This document shows positions 9,550 to 18,527 of a stretch of 64,000 bases of DNA, piece by piece. Position 1 is the first letter of the stretch. The number at the start of each line of letters is the position of its first letter. Location: assembly GCA_034440235.1 (NCBI GenBank), contig JAWXBR010000017.1, positions 1 to 64,000 of the forward strand. Reading direction: 5' to 3'. The translations under genes were made by a program, and so were the position numbers. The notes under the pieces are model-generated. The model saw only the letters and a program-made list of their open reading frames with translations, ran no database searches and was not told the DNA's origin. Source of the DNA: JAWXBR01 sp034440235 (lineage in GTDB: Bacteria > Bacteroidota > Ignavibacteria > Kapaibacteriales > Kapaibacteriaceae).

Positions 9550-9590
9550 GTTGCCTCTACCGTTATGTCACTTATGGTATTGACGTTCAT
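9546..9590 (-). promoter_or_regulatory. ATGA-linked minicistron between two glycosyltransferase genes
   Basis: A 14-codon ORF (MNVNTISDITVEAT) starts inside the GT4 gene's stop (ATGA at 9587-9590) and stops inside the next gene's start (ATGA at 9546-9549). Its first bases (GAGGCAATGGTATGAACGTC) closely copy the region around the real start (GAGGCAACATGATGAACGTC). This marks it as a duplication of the RBS/start zone. Confidence 0.65.
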
Positions 9591-10729
9591 ACCATTGCCT
9601 CCTCATACGCTCGAAGCGTAAGACGTGCCGTGTTCTCCCACGAGAATTGTTTGCCCCTTTCCAGGCCCCTTACGCGCAGATCTTCGACGAGAGCGTCGTC
9701 TTCGAGAAGTCGCATCATTGCGTCGCGAATGGCCTCTTCGTCGTAGGGGTCTACGAGCAGGGCGGCATTGCCAGCTACTTCGGGTAACGAGGAGAGCGAG
9801 GATGTAAGCACAGGACACCCACAGCGCATGGCCTCGACAACAGGGAGGCCAAAGCCTTCGGCTAGCGATGCAAAAACAAACGCGCGTGCCTCTGACATAA
9901 GCATAACAATGTCTGTTGTGGTTAGACTGTAAACTGTTTTAATAGCAGCACTTCGCAGCATGCGTTCGTTGCGCTGTTTGAACGCAGCGATGTCTTCGCG
10001 CAATCCGCTAAGACCAAGAACGAATAGTGTATTTGCACGCGTTGATTCTGGAATACTTAGAAACGCACGAAGCATTCGCTCGATGTTCTTGCGGTCATCT
10101 ACACGTCCGATAAAGAGCAGGTACCGAGACTCCGACGTGATGCCCGCACGTTCGCGCAATTCATTCGTGGCTGGTGTGGGCTTGAATTCGTTACCGGCTG
10201 CCAGCGGTGTTATGCGTATGTGCGATGCAAGGTGGGGGTATCGCTCGACAATCGTTTCTGCCACGAAATGCGAGGGAGTGAGCAGCATAGATGCTCGATG
10301 TACGAGTGTGTCGAGGTAACGCTTGAATTTCACACGCCGACGTGCATCACCAATGTCATCCATGGTTAGAGGAAATAGATCGTGAACCGTTACGATAAAC
10401 TTGTTTACTGGTGGCAGCCATCGCCACTGTGATGTAAGGTGTACGAGGTCGACGTCGGACATCGTCTTTCGCCAGACACGTTTTTGAATCTGACGTGTGA
10501 TGGGTTCGAGGATCGGACCCAGCAACATATCGTGTGGAAGCACTGCTCGTACATCAACATTGTGTCCGCCGGCAACAATCTCGCGAATGGCATGCGCGCA
10601 ACTCTTGCGTGTAAGAACTGCATAGGTGTTTTTTGTGTCGAGTGCGACCGTATACCGCATGAGTTCGCGTGCATAACGATCGATGCCGCCATGACCAAGT
10701 ATGCCGCTAGCATCGTAGCCTATTCGCAT
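9587..10729 (-). CDS. Glycosyltransferase family 4 protein
   Basis: A 380-residue GT4 (glycosyl group 1) enzyme. The N-terminal glycine-rich loop ASGILGHGGIDRYARELMR binds acceptor/donor. The second domain begins with LLFIGRVDDRKNIERMLRAF. The EX7E donor-binding element is EGFGLPVVEAMRCGCPVLTS near residue 300. It probably transfers a sugar from an NDP donor during surface polysaccharide or LPS synthesis. The start ATG is the last of a five-unit 14-bp array, each unit beginning with ATGCGAATA or GTGCGAATA. The stop overlaps a minicistron leading to the next glycosyltransferase. Confidence 0.92.
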   Translation of the reverse strand: MRIGYDASGILGHGGIDRYARELMRYTVALDTKNTYAVLTRKSCAHAIREIVAGGHNVDVRAVLPHDMLLGPILEPITRQIQKRVWRKTMSDVDLVHLTSQWRWLPPVNKFIVTVHDLFPLTMDDIGDARRRVKFKRYLDTLVHRASMLLTPSHFVAETIVERYPHLASHIRITPLAAGNEFKPTPATNELRERAGITSESRYLLFIGRVDDRKNIERMLRAFLSIPESTRANTLFVLGLSGLREDIAAFKQRNERMLRSAAIKTVYSLTTTDIVMLMSEARAFVFASLAEGFGLPVVEAMRCGCPVLTSSLSSLPEVAGNAALLVDPYDEEAIRDAMMRLLEDDALVEDLRVRGLERGKQFSWENTARLTLRAYEEAMV

Positions 10730-10785
10730 AGTCTTATTCGCATAGTCTTATTCGCATAGTCCTATTCGCACAGTCTTATTCGCAC
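10716..10785 (-). repeat. 14-bp tandem array carrying repeated start codons
   Basis: Five copies of (A/G)TGCGAATA(A/G)GACT have initiation codons at 10785 (GTG), 10771 (GTG), 10757, 10743 and 10729. The last is the GT4 start. Because 14 is not a multiple of 3, each upstream copy opens a 7-codon ORF ending at TAA or TAG in the next unit. Confidence 0.9.
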
Positions 10786-10795
10786 GTAGCACTTC

Positions 10796-11881
10796 TCAAT
10801 TTGAACGAACCTCTGCAACATCGCTCAACAACTCGACTACTGCATCGACCACCCGACTTGGTTCGATGGTATCAACGTCTACTGCGCCATCGGTGATCAC
10901 CGCGCGGAATGGCACACCGTGTGGCATCCACTGATTTAAAAACGATGTCTTATGTGAGTAGATCGCAACGACAGGAATACCAAGTGCTGCGGCGCCATGC
11001 ACGATGGATGTATCGGGCGTTATAACTAGGTCCGCGCCGCGCATTGCTGCAATCGAATCGAGCACGTCGTTGAACGCGGGCAGCAGCTCGGTATAACCTA
11101 AAAACTCTTTCACAAGCTGCTCTGCCATCGGTAACTGCTTTCCGTGTGCCATGAGCACTACGTGTGCTGTCGGAAACTGCTCGCGCAACAGTGTCAGAAA
11201 CTGCGCGTTTCGTTCATGCGACCACATGCGATATGCGTTTCCCGATGACATGTTCAACACGATGCGGGGATGACCGGCCCATGCAACAGGTATGGTAGGG
11301 GGCAAATGAAGGGTCAGCGGATAGTCTTTTGCATGTACGTCCCATCCAAACACTCGATTTAGCAACTGAACCTGCATGTCTGCCATGGTTGTGGCGTCGC
11401 GGTTAACGTCGACCTGCGCACTGAACCAGGTTTCATACGAACGGGTGCGCGAATCATGAGCAAACGTTACCGTCAAGGCCTCACGTCCAGCCCAAAGGTT
11501 CGCATACAATCCGCCCTTCGTTGTCTTGTGCAGCACAAGAGCAATGACGAGGTCGTAGTTCTCGCGGCGTGTAGATCGACGAACGGCAAAGAGCGACTTT
11601 ATTGAGCCATCAAATACAAATATTTTACGAACGCGAGGATCGCCCTGGATGACAGAAGCATTGCGGGGACTTGCTACAATGTCTATTGTGGCGCCGAGAC
11701 GTTCTTTCAGTACGGTGAGCATTGGAGTCGTAACGATCATGTCTCCAATGGCATCGGTTCGCAGTAGGAGAATCTTCTGCACACGATTTTTATCGAGTGG
11801 CAAAGACACAGGTCTGCGACGAAGCCACAAGCGCGCTGGTGCGTACACAAGTCTGCGAATGATGTCATCTGCACTTGACAC
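10796..11881 (-). CDS. Glycosyltransferase family 9 (heptosyltransferase-like)
   Basis: A 361-residue GT9 protein. It has the N-terminal signature ILLLRTDAIGDMIVTTPML, and the C-terminal donor segment DLVITPDTSIVHGAAALGIP with a conserved Asp and His. It is related to the GT9 gene at 7172-8398 but diverged, so both probably act in the same surface glycan pathway. I keep the GTG start at 11881; a shorter start is possible. A hairpin lies upstream, between it and the preceding small gene. Confidence 0.9.
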   Translation of the reverse strand: MSSADDIIRRLVYAPARLWLRRRPVSLPLDKNRVQKILLLRTDAIGDMIVTTPMLTVLKERLGATIDIVASPRNASVIQGDPRVRKIFVFDGSIKSLFAVRRSTRRENYDLVIALVLHKTTKGGLYANLWAGREALTVTFAHDSRTRSYETWFSAQVDVNRDATTMADMQVQLLNRVFGWDVHAKDYPLTLHLPPTIPVAWAGHPRIVLNMSSGNAYRMWSHERNAQFLTLLREQFPTAHVVLMAHGKQLPMAEQLVKEFLGYTELLPAFNDVLDSIAAMRGADLVITPDTSIVHGAAALGIPVVAIYSHKTSFLNQWMPHGVPFRAVITDGAVDVDTIEPSRVVDAVVELLSDVAEVRSN

Positions 11882-11936
11882 GGTACCCTACTTAATGATG
11901 TGATGGTCGCTTATCACGAACGCTCCCCGCAATGCA

Positions 11937-11959
11937 AAGGGAGCCACTCGGGCTCCCTT
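11937..11959 (-). terminator. 9-bp hairpin between small gene and GT9 gene
   Basis: AAGGGAGCC (11937-11945) pairs perfectly with GGCTCCCTT (11951-11959) around a 5-base loop. No T-run follows on either strand; a T6 precedes it on the minus strand. It may be a weak terminator or a leader structure for the glycosyltransferase operon. Confidence 0.45.
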
Positions 11960-11989
11960 CTCAAAAAACATTCGCAGCCAGAACAACTA

Positions 11990-12283
11990 CTAATCCACCT
12001 GCGAGGAGACATCATACGTGATGTCCTTTGCAAGCGAATAGATTTTGTCTATGGCACCAGAAATTTCTGTGATTGTCTCAGGATCATCTGAGGCATCGTA
12101 TGCTTCCTGCGAAGGATACACGTAGACTTCTTGAAAATGATTATGACGTCCCTTCGACTCGAAGACCCCATACTCAACCCCAGCTCCACCGTAGTATTCG
12201 CGGAGTTTAGAGATTGCCTGAAGGTAATCGCCTCGTTTGCCGTCTGGAATCGAGTATGTTATTCGAAATTGGACCTTAGCCAT
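11990..12283 (-). CDS. Small conserved-looking protein of unknown function
   Basis: A 97-residue soluble protein. I start it at the ATG at 12283 (MAKVQFRITYSIPDGKRGDY) rather than six codons earlier. The alternation of strands and helices (VQFRITYSI, then DYLQAISKLREYY, then HFQEVYVYPSQEAYD) suggests a dimeric alpha/beta-barrel (ferredoxin-like) fold, as in antibiotic-biosynthesis-monooxygenase-type proteins. No catalytic residue can be assigned. It lies between E1 beta and the glycosyltransferases on the same strand. Confidence 0.6.
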   Translation of the reverse strand: MAKVQFRITYSIPDGKRGDYLQAISKLREYYGGAGVEYGVFESKGRHNHFQEVYVYPSQEAYDASDDPETITEISGAIDKIYSLAKDITYDVSSQVD

Positions 12284-12374
12284 ACGTAGAACGCCTTGCA
12301 ATGCGGTGTTAATACACTTCCTAACGGGAAAAATACGGAACGTCTTTGATGTAAACCGTTGCTAATTATCAACA

Positions 12375-13349
12375 CTAGAATGCCATTACGGTTCGAATAG
12401 CGGCTGCAACCTTCTCGGCATCGGGTAAAACCGCTTTTTCAAGGGTTGGAGCGAAGGGTGTCGGACTGTCAAAGGAAGCCACCCGTTTTACAGGGGCATC
12501 GAGGTACTTAAACGCTTTATCGGCGATCCTGGCCGCTATCTCGCCTCCAAAACCCGCAGTGAGCACGGCCTCGTGGACGACCACAGCCCTACCAGTCTTC
12601 CGGACAGATTCGAGCACGGTCTCCTCGTCAAACGGCACAAGGGTGCGTATATCAACAACCTCGACGTCGATGCCCTCTTCGGCAAGAACTGTAGCTGCCT
12701 GCAAGGCCATGTGTACGGCGCTGCCGTAGGTGATGACGCTAACAGAGGCGCCCTGGCGGACGACGCGGGCGAGGCCGAGCGGGACAACATATTCGCCTTC
12801 AGGGACATCTTCCTTGATCTTGCGATAAAGCCCCTTATGCTCATAAAAGACAACGGGGTTGTTATCGCGCATCGACGCGGTGAGCAGCCCCTTAGCATCG
12901 GACGGGAAGGCCGGACATACCACTTTTAGTCCGGTCGCATGCACAAACCACGCCTCTGAATTCCTCGAGTGAAACGGGTTGGCGCCAACACCACCACCAG
13001 ACGGTCCACGTACGACCATGGGAAGACCGATCCCCCACCGATAAGCTGTTGTGCCTGCTACAGTAACGAGTTGGTTAAAGCCGTTGGTCACGAAATCCAT
13101 GAACTGCATTTCGACGATCGGACGCATACCGTTGAGTGCTGCGCCGATACCTGCACCAATAATTGCTGACTCTGAGATTGGCGCATCTATAACACGCTTA
13201 GCACCAAACTCTTCAATGAAGCCCTTGGTGAGTTTAAATGCGCCGCCATACGTACCGATGTCTTCGCCAATCATAAACACACGCTCGTCCTTGCGCATTT
13301 CAATGCGCATGGCGTCGGCAATGGCCTCGAGATAGGTCATCATTGCCAT
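12375..13349 (-). CDS. 2-oxoacid dehydrogenase E1 component, beta subunit
   Basis: A 324-residue E1 beta of the pyruvate/2-oxoacid dehydrogenase (or acetoin dehydrogenase) family. Together with the alpha subunit it decarboxylates a 2-oxoacid on thiamine diphosphate and acylates the E2 lipoyl group. Seen: the N-terminal MIGEDIGTYGGAF, ISESAIIGAGIGAALNGMRP, and the C-terminal transketolase-C domain (VVHEAVLTAGFGGEIAARI). The substrate cannot be fixed; pyruvate is most likely. No E2 or E3 gene is in the window. The true start may be the third codon (13343), where ATGA overlaps the stop of a short ORF bridging the gap from E1 alpha. Confidence 0.92.
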   Translation of the reverse strand: MAMMTYLEAIADAMRIEMRKDERVFMIGEDIGTYGGAFKLTKGFIEEFGAKRVIDAPISESAIIGAGIGAALNGMRPIVEMQFMDFVTNGFNQLVTVAGTTAYRWGIGLPMVVRGPSGGGVGANPFHSRNSEAWFVHATGLKVVCPAFPSDAKGLLTASMRDNNPVVFYEHKGLYRKIKEDVPEGEYVVPLGLARVVRQGASVSVITYGSAVHMALQAATVLAEEGIDVEVVDIRTLVPFDEETVLESVRKTGRAVVVHEAVLTAGFGGEIAARIADKAFKYLDAPVKRVASFDSPTPFAPTLEKAVLPDAEKVAAAIRTVMAF

Positions 13350-13381
13350 GCAATGGACTCAGAAATTTCTAGGGTGTTCAT
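13340..13381 (-). promoter_or_regulatory. Minicistron bridging E1 alpha and E1 beta
   Basis: A 13-codon ORF (MNTLEISESIAWQ) begins 7 bases after the E1 alpha stop. Its TGA overlaps the third-codon ATG of E1 beta as ATGA (13340-13343). It could pass ribosomes from one subunit gene to the next. No clear duplication is seen here. Confidence 0.4.
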
Positions 13382-13388
13382 GTTGGAA

Positions 13389-14369
13389 TCAGGACTCGAT
13401 AAAAACATTGCGGAATCCTTCTTCTGCTGCAGGCCATGGCCTTTCGAGTGCTCTATCGATTGCGCCGATCATTTCTGCAAGGGTCGACTTCTTCATGTTC
13501 TCAACATCGGCTGCTGTTAACACACGGCGTTCAACAAGGGTCTTCGCATACGTTTCGACTGGATCTTTTTTTGTCCATTCGGCCAGCATTTCCTTCGGCA
13601 CATACGCATAATCGTCGTGTTCTGCGTGACCTCGCATACGCATCGTAAGTGTTTCGATAATAGAGGGTCCGTCGCCCGCACGCGCACGCTTTACCGCCCG
13701 CGCACACGCTTCGTATACAGTCTCGACGTTTGTACCATCGATAGTCTCGCCGTGTATGCCATAGCCAATGGCACGATCGGAAAGTTTTGCGCAAGCAAAT
13801 TCGAGTTCGTTCGGTGTCGAGTATGCGTACCGATTGTTTTCTATGATAAGGACAAGGGGCAACTTGTGCACCGATGCAAAGTTCAGCGCTTCGTGTACTT
13901 CGCCAACCTGTGCGCCACCGTCGCCGATATACGTCATGGCAACACAATCTTCGCCGCGCATGCGTGCAGCTAGTACAAAGCCTGCTGCCACGGGAATCAT
14001 CGCACCAAGGTGACTCACATTGCCGTAGATGCGCAGTTTTTCATCTGCATAGTGTCCCGTTCCATCCGTCCCGCGCATCTGACTGCCCTCTCGCGCAAGA
14101 TGATTGACCATCAGTTGGTCGAGGTCGGCGCCAAACACAAAATGTCCGCCAATGTTTCGGTGCATCGGAAACAGCACATCGCGTTTCCGATCGAGTGCAT
14201 AGGCCGAACCAACACTTGTAGCCTCGTTGCCGAGCTGCGAATACACACCACCAAATGCTTTGCCCTGACGGTACAGACGCAACATGGCAGCGTCGAATTC
14301 ACGGGCCATGATCATGTACCGTAGAAGCAGAAGTGACTGTTCGGAAGTGGGTCTCAACGTTTTGGACAC
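13389..14369 (-). CDS. 2-oxoacid dehydrogenase E1 component, alpha subunit
   Basis: A 326-residue E1 alpha, partner of the adjacent beta subunit. The thiamine diphosphate motif is intact: GDGGAQVGEVHEALNFA ending ENNRYAYS. The usual phosphorylation-loop region (MRMRGHAEHDDYAYV) is also present. I start it at GTG 14369, behind GGTAAGGAAA, because upstream codons lie within the cytochrome gene and are Cys-rich shadow sequence. The start overlaps the cytochrome c stop by 16 bases. With E1 beta this supplies a separate-subunit E1, distinct from the fused E1 at 18.5-21 kb. Confidence 0.92.
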   Translation of the reverse strand: MSKTLRPTSEQSLLLLRYMIMAREFDAAMLRLYRQGKAFGGVYSQLGNEATSVGSAYALDRKRDVLFPMHRNIGGHFVFGADLDQLMVNHLAREGSQMRGTDGTGHYADEKLRIYGNVSHLGAMIPVAAGFVLAARMRGEDCVAMTYIGDGGAQVGEVHEALNFASVHKLPLVLIIENNRYAYSTPNELEFACAKLSDRAIGYGIHGETIDGTNVETVYEACARAVKRARAGDGPSIIETLTMRMRGHAEHDDYAYVPKEMLAEWTKKDPVETYAKTLVERRVLTAADVENMKKSTLAEMIGAIDRALERPWPAAEEGFRNVFIES

Positions 14370-14782
14370 GCTTTCCTTACCTCTGCAACAGAGACGGCAC
14401 CCTTGCTGTTGCCAAACGATGTAAACACGTAGGTAAGCACACATGCAATGTCGTCGCAATTGTACTTCTTCGGCATAGGTGCCATTACACCATTGTACAC
14501 CTTGCCATTCACCGTAATCTTACCGTGTTTGCCGTTCACGACTTCTTTAATAAGCGTGACCTTTGGTGTCGCTTTGATATAGTCGCTATTGGCAACTGGT
14601 GGATAGACCCCAGGCATGCCCTGTCCATTCGGCATGTGACAGGTCTTGCAGTACTCAAGGTACACCTTTTTACCCTTGGCCAACGCTGCGGGGTCCGCAC
14701 CAAAAGCAACAGCGTATGTGCACAAACAGCTGGCGACGATGAGCGAATAAAATCTGATCGAAAGCATTTGCAAATTTACCAT
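14354..14782 (-). CDS. Small exported c-type cytochrome
   Basis: A 142-residue protein with a signal peptide (cleaved near VAFGA, residue ~28) and a single haem-binding CKTCH motif near residue 45. A likely distal Met ligand lies in VMAPMPKKY near residue 101. This is a class I monohaem cytochrome c, probably periplasmic and an electron carrier in respiration. It precedes the E1 alpha/beta genes and overlaps the E1 alpha start, though no direct functional link is known. It is divergent from the T9SS-type protein at 14843. Confidence 0.9.
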   Translation of the reverse strand: MVNLQMLSIRFYSLIVASCLCTYAVAFGADPAALAKGKKVYLEYCKTCHMPNGQGMPGVYPPVANSDYIKATPKVTLIKEVVNGKHGKITVNGKVYNGVMAPMPKKYNCDDIACVLTYVFTSFGNSKGAVSVAEVRKACPKR

Positions 14783-14842
14783 AGGATTGAGAATTAGCCT
14801 TGCCTATGTTCGCTCATCGACCTCACAATTCGCGGAAATGCT

Positions 14843-17827
14843 ATGCGGAAACACCTCTATCGTCACGCTCTCCAAACAGCCCTGCTGTTGTTTATTGCGG
14901 TTCAGTCGCAAGCAACCGACCTAACACCAACAGCTCTAGTATCACCTCGTCAGACACCAGTCAAAAAGGTCTCAGTGCCAGTTCAGTTCGTCGTTGCAAA
15001 TCAGAATATTCAGGTAGCTGACGACTATACAATTGATGTTACCATTCGAAACGCTTCGAATCAGTTGCTGTTGTCGGAGGTTGTAACTGGCAAACGCATT
15101 CTTCCGCTTACGAATGTTATGCATACCGCAATCAACACATGGACGCCGTCAGATACAGGTAGATATACAATCCGCGTTGCTATCGCATTTGCCCAGGACA
15201 TCGACACAACTAATAATGTAAAAATTTTTACTGTCAGAGTTGTGCCGGCATCGTACACCCTTTCTATGTTCGATGAACAGACGAACGATGCTGATACTGT
15301 GAATGCGCAAGATTGTCGCGTGGAGTATATATCGAATGCATCTTCGGTTTGGCAATTTCTAAATCTGGGTTATGTAACCGGCTCAACAATTCAATGGGTT
15401 TTGCAGAATATGCCCCTGCCTCCAAGAGATTTTTTCTACGTGTATCATACCCTTATTAACCTGCCAATTGTTGGTTTGCATCCACCACAAATTGTCATCG
15501 TCCCCTACCTCACCACCCAGCCCCTTGATTCCTTTCCCATCGACTTATCCGATACTGTTCGAATCGATTATGGAAAGGTTCGTGTGAACATCGGCGACAA
15601 AGGCCTGCAGGACACATCTAAGATAACGGTCATCGATTTTGTACCGCCTCCAACAGTGCCAACAACTGCACCCATTACCGAAGCGGCAATCCGAAGTTGC
15701 GATGTGCCGAACATCGACCTCGACTCGGCGACCTACAATGCGACAACGGTGCCCGGGTACGCGGGCGACATGAATGCATGTGCACCAACAGCGTGCGCCA
15801 ACAGTATGCAGTGGCTCGAAAAACATTTTCCTATCAACACGGGGCTTTCGCACCGTCAGAAACTGGTCGAACTAAGCAAACTCATGGGTCGAGAAAACAA
15901 TACCGGTGTGTGGTCAGAAGATTTTATTCGTGCTAAGCTCGATTACATCAACAAATACAACCTGCCGATAAAAGTAAAATTTCAGTTAAGGGGCTTGACG
16001 AATGACATCGCAACATCTCCCGAGAGCGATTACGAAAGCAGTGCATCGAATCAAATTGAAGGCGCATACCCCAAGTGGGAATGGCTGAAGAAAGAAATGC
16101 ACGACAGCGAAGACGTCGAGATGTTTGTTGAGTATCACGATCGAAGTGGCGATACGTCGATCGTATCCGGACGTCATGTCATCACCGCCAGTGGCGTAGC
16201 AGAGGCAGCCGGACAACATCGGTTCTGGTATAAGGACGATGCCGATCAGGCAAAAGCAGGCGGCACTCGCGAGGTCGCGAACGAATGGAGATTGCGTGGT
16301 GGTACAATTCCTATCATCGACCATGTCGATTGGTCGCCAACGACATCGAGAACAACGGTTGTGTACGGCGTGATTTCTGAGTCGTACGATTCGACTGTAA
16401 GGCGCAAAGAAAAAGGCTTCTTTGAAAAACTTCGCGATCGCACCGTTGGATGGGCACCCAGATATGAACACGACGAAGCAGTCGATTGGGTGAAATCGCA
16501 TCCGATACGGTTCGGCAACATGTACACACGCCTGCGCGATGGTGTGTATCAGCCTAACGAATGGCGGTGGGTGCTGCGCAATCATCCCATTGGTGGAGTA
16601 TTTGACGGTGGCACATCGACAATCCTCAGCCATTATACCCTTGGCATCGACACAACACGATTCCCCGACCCGATAGAAGTTCGCATTCTCTATACAGACG
16701 AGCCAGTAAAAGAACAACCTCCGAATATTGGTCCTGGTATCCTCTATCCTGTTCCACCGACAATCGGCAACTACGCACAAGGTTCGCCGAACCTCACAAC
16801 CATCGAGCCACCTCCAACAACGCACAAATTTCTCGAGTATCCACCGGTAGATGGGTTGCCCTTCAAGGTCGATACTGCCATTATTCACAAAGACGTACCT
16901 GGTGCCGATGTCTCTGCAAATGACACAGCCATGGTGGGCGAGTCGTTCATACTTCATGCGGCGGCTGCAATGTCATGGCTAGGCGCTCATGCTCCAGAAG
17001 TAAATCTTAACCGTAGCAACTCGACGTTGCGTAAAGAGATTGCTGAACGTCTTCAGTTTCTTGCGCCAAATTCTCAGTCGCCACAGATCGAAGCCCTTTT
17101 GCGAGAAACACAGAGTGGCTATATGCAAATGAGACCATCGTTTCAGAGCTTCAGACTTCCAGATGAGGATATCGTAATTTCTTCAATCCCAGAAGGTCCG
17201 GTCTACCACGCTAAGAACGTTAGCGTCGACCGCAAAATCGAATGGACATGGCTTCGTGATCGGTTAAAACGATTTGGTCCGATGCCCGTAGAAATCGGTT
17301 ACTACAACGCCGACAAACGCACGCACGGAACGTGGGCATTAATCATCGGCGTGGTTGAACACAACGGCCTCAAGCGCCTGATTATGAATGTCGACATGGA
17401 AGAAGATGCTCCAGGCGGACAGGAAAAACTTGTGCATACCGTACAGACATATAACGGCTACCACTACCTTGTCGAGCAATCGTCAAACGTCAGCAGGGCC
17501 TACATCGAAACGGTCCTCTCTCTTGAGTACGATCCTTCGATGGTCGATGTGAAGGCCCAGCCCCTTACCGAAGTGTACAACCTTCGTGTTGTACCACAAC
17601 CATCGGATGACGTTGTCTCGGTCTCGTGGCAACAAGCCTACACAGCGGGTGCAACAATTAGTGTTATCGACTTGCTAGGTGTCGAGCGCTTGCGTGCAGA
17701 TGTTCCGAATGACGGCTCTGCCACGTGGACAACATCGACGTCGATGTTATCGAACGGACGTTACACCATCGTGATTTCCACAACGCTGGGAAGAACATCA
17801 ATACCACTCATTGTAATTCATGAGTAA
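14843..17827 (+). CDS. T9SS-type secreted protein with two C39-like domains
   Basis: A 994-residue exported protein. After a signal peptide (to about QSQATD) come an Ig-like adhesive region and a C39/papain-like domain whose NACAPTACANS motif places Cys313 as candidate nucleophile. The candidate His445 is in GRHVITASG. A second copy of the same fold spans about residues 690-870. It shares the order of motifs (AAAAMSWLGAH, EWTWLRDRLKRFG, GTWALIIGV, DMEEDAPGG) but has Ser/Ile-Leu-His in place of the Cys region and Thr-Trp in place of the catalytic His, so it is probably inactive. The last ~75 residues (VYNLRVVPQP to LIVIHE) look like a T9SS type A sorting domain. Probable role: cell-surface or secreted protease-like protein; substrate unknown. 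Confidence 0.75.
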   Translation: MRKHLYRHALQTALLLFIAVQSQATDLTPTALVSPRQTPVKKVSVPVQFVVANQNIQVADDYTIDVTIRNASNQLLLSEVVTGKRILPLTNVMHTAINTWTPSDTGRYTIRVAIAFAQDIDTTNNVKIFTVRVVPASYTLSMFDEQTNDADTVNAQDCRVEYISNASSVWQFLNLGYVTGSTIQWVLQNMPLPPRDFFYVYHTLINLPIVGLHPPQIVIVPYLTTQPLDSFPIDLSDTVRIDYGKVRVNIGDKGLQDTSKITVIDFVPPPTVPTTAPITEAAIRSCDVPNIDLDSATYNATTVPGYAGDMNACAPTACANSMQWLEKHFPINTGLSHRQKLVELSKLMGRENNTGVWSEDFIRAKLDYINKYNLPIKVKFQLRGLTNDIATSPESDYESSASNQIEGAYPKWEWLKKEMHDSEDVEMFVEYHDRSGDTSIVSGRHVITASGVAEAAGQHRFWYKDDADQAKAGGTREVANEWRLRGGTIPIIDHVDWSPTTSRTTVVYGVISESYDSTVRRKEKGFFEKLRDRTVGWAPRYEHDEAVDWVKSHPIRFGNMYTRLRDGVYQPNEWRWVLRNHPIGGVFDGGTSTILSHYTLGIDTTRFPDPIEVRILYTDEPVKEQPPNIGPGILYPVPPTIGNYAQGSPNLTTIEPPPTTHKFLEYPPVDGLPFKVDTAIIHKDVPGADVSANDTAMVGESFILHAAAAMSWLGAHAPEVNLNRSNSTLRKEIAERLQFLAPNSQSPQIEALLRETQSGYMQMRPSFQSFRLPDEDIVISSIPEGPVYHAKNVSVDRKIEWTWLRDRLKRFGPMPVEIGYYNADKRTHGTWALIIGVVEHNGLKRLIMNVDMEEDAPGGQEKLVHTVQTYNGYHYLVEQSSNVSRAYIETVLSLEYDPSMVDVKAQPLTEVYNLRVVPQPSDDVVSVSWQQAYTAGATISVIDLLGVERLRADVPNDGSATWTTSTSMLSNGRYTIVISTTLGRTSIPLIVIHE

Positions 17828-17890
17828 ACTAATGTTGCAATTGACGATCAATCGTTAGGTTCGCGTACCATTCTAATAAACTAGGACCAC

Positions 17891-18499
17891 ATGAAACCAC
17901 TTGCAACTATAGTTGCGTTGCTTTTAGTAACTTATGTTAGCGTCTATGCGCAACAGAAAACCATAGAGACTACGACAACGGTAGATTCTTCTGCAGCAGG
18001 CAAAACAACATCAACGCAGACCAGTACGAAGGTTATTCAGGAAGTAGACGTGCCGCGTAACAACATGATTACGATTAACCCGTTAAAGTTTTTCATCTTT
18101 TACAACTTATCGTTCTATCATGCCTTGTCTGATGTTGTCGTTATTGGCGGTGGTGCACAAGTACCAACGCTTAGCGCCATAGGTGGCTTTGGCCTAAATG
18201 CTGAAGCTCGATTTCATCCGTCTGCACGACGAATGCGAGGTTTCTACGTTGCGCCTAACATATCCTTCAACACGCTCAATAGTTCGAGTTCTTCGCAAGA
18301 CGAAACCGCCACTGCTTTCTCTATTGGTGTGCTACTTGGATGGCAGTGGTTTCCTGGAGATGACTTCGCAATGGGGCTTGGCCTCGGCGTGGACAAGTAC
18401 TTCCTTTCCGCATCCAATTCTAGTGGTACTGTAGACATCTTCAACGCATTCAATGGCGTAACTCCGGCATTCCGTTTCGACATCGGTTATGCCTGGTAA
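17891..18499 (+). CDS. Small outer-membrane beta-barrel protein
   Basis: A 202-residue protein with a signal peptide (ending VSVYAQ), a Thr/Ser-rich linker (residues ~22-50), and about eight amphipathic strands ending in the aromatic C-terminus FDIGYAW. This is the form expected of an outer-membrane barrel related to DUF3575/OmpX-like proteins. It follows the T9SS-type protein by 63 bases on the same strand. Exact function is unknown. Confidence 0.7.
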   Translation: MKPLATIVALLLVTYVSVYAQQKTIETTTTVDSSAAGKTTSTQTSTKVIQEVDVPRNNMITINPLKFFIFYNLSFYHALSDVVVIGGGAQVPTLSAIGGFGLNAEARFHPSARRMRGFYVAPNISFNTLNSSSSSQDETATAFSIGVLLGWQWFPGDDFAMGLGLGVDKYFLSASNSSGTVDIFNAFNGVTPAFRFDIGYAW

Positions 18500-18527
18500 G
18501 TCGTCGAGTATTAGAGCTTGGCCAGAC

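Noticed and set aside
15986..16957. 323-codon minus-strand frame within the T9SS-type gene
   Set aside because: Cys/Arg-rich composition typical of antisense shadow; no start context or known domain.
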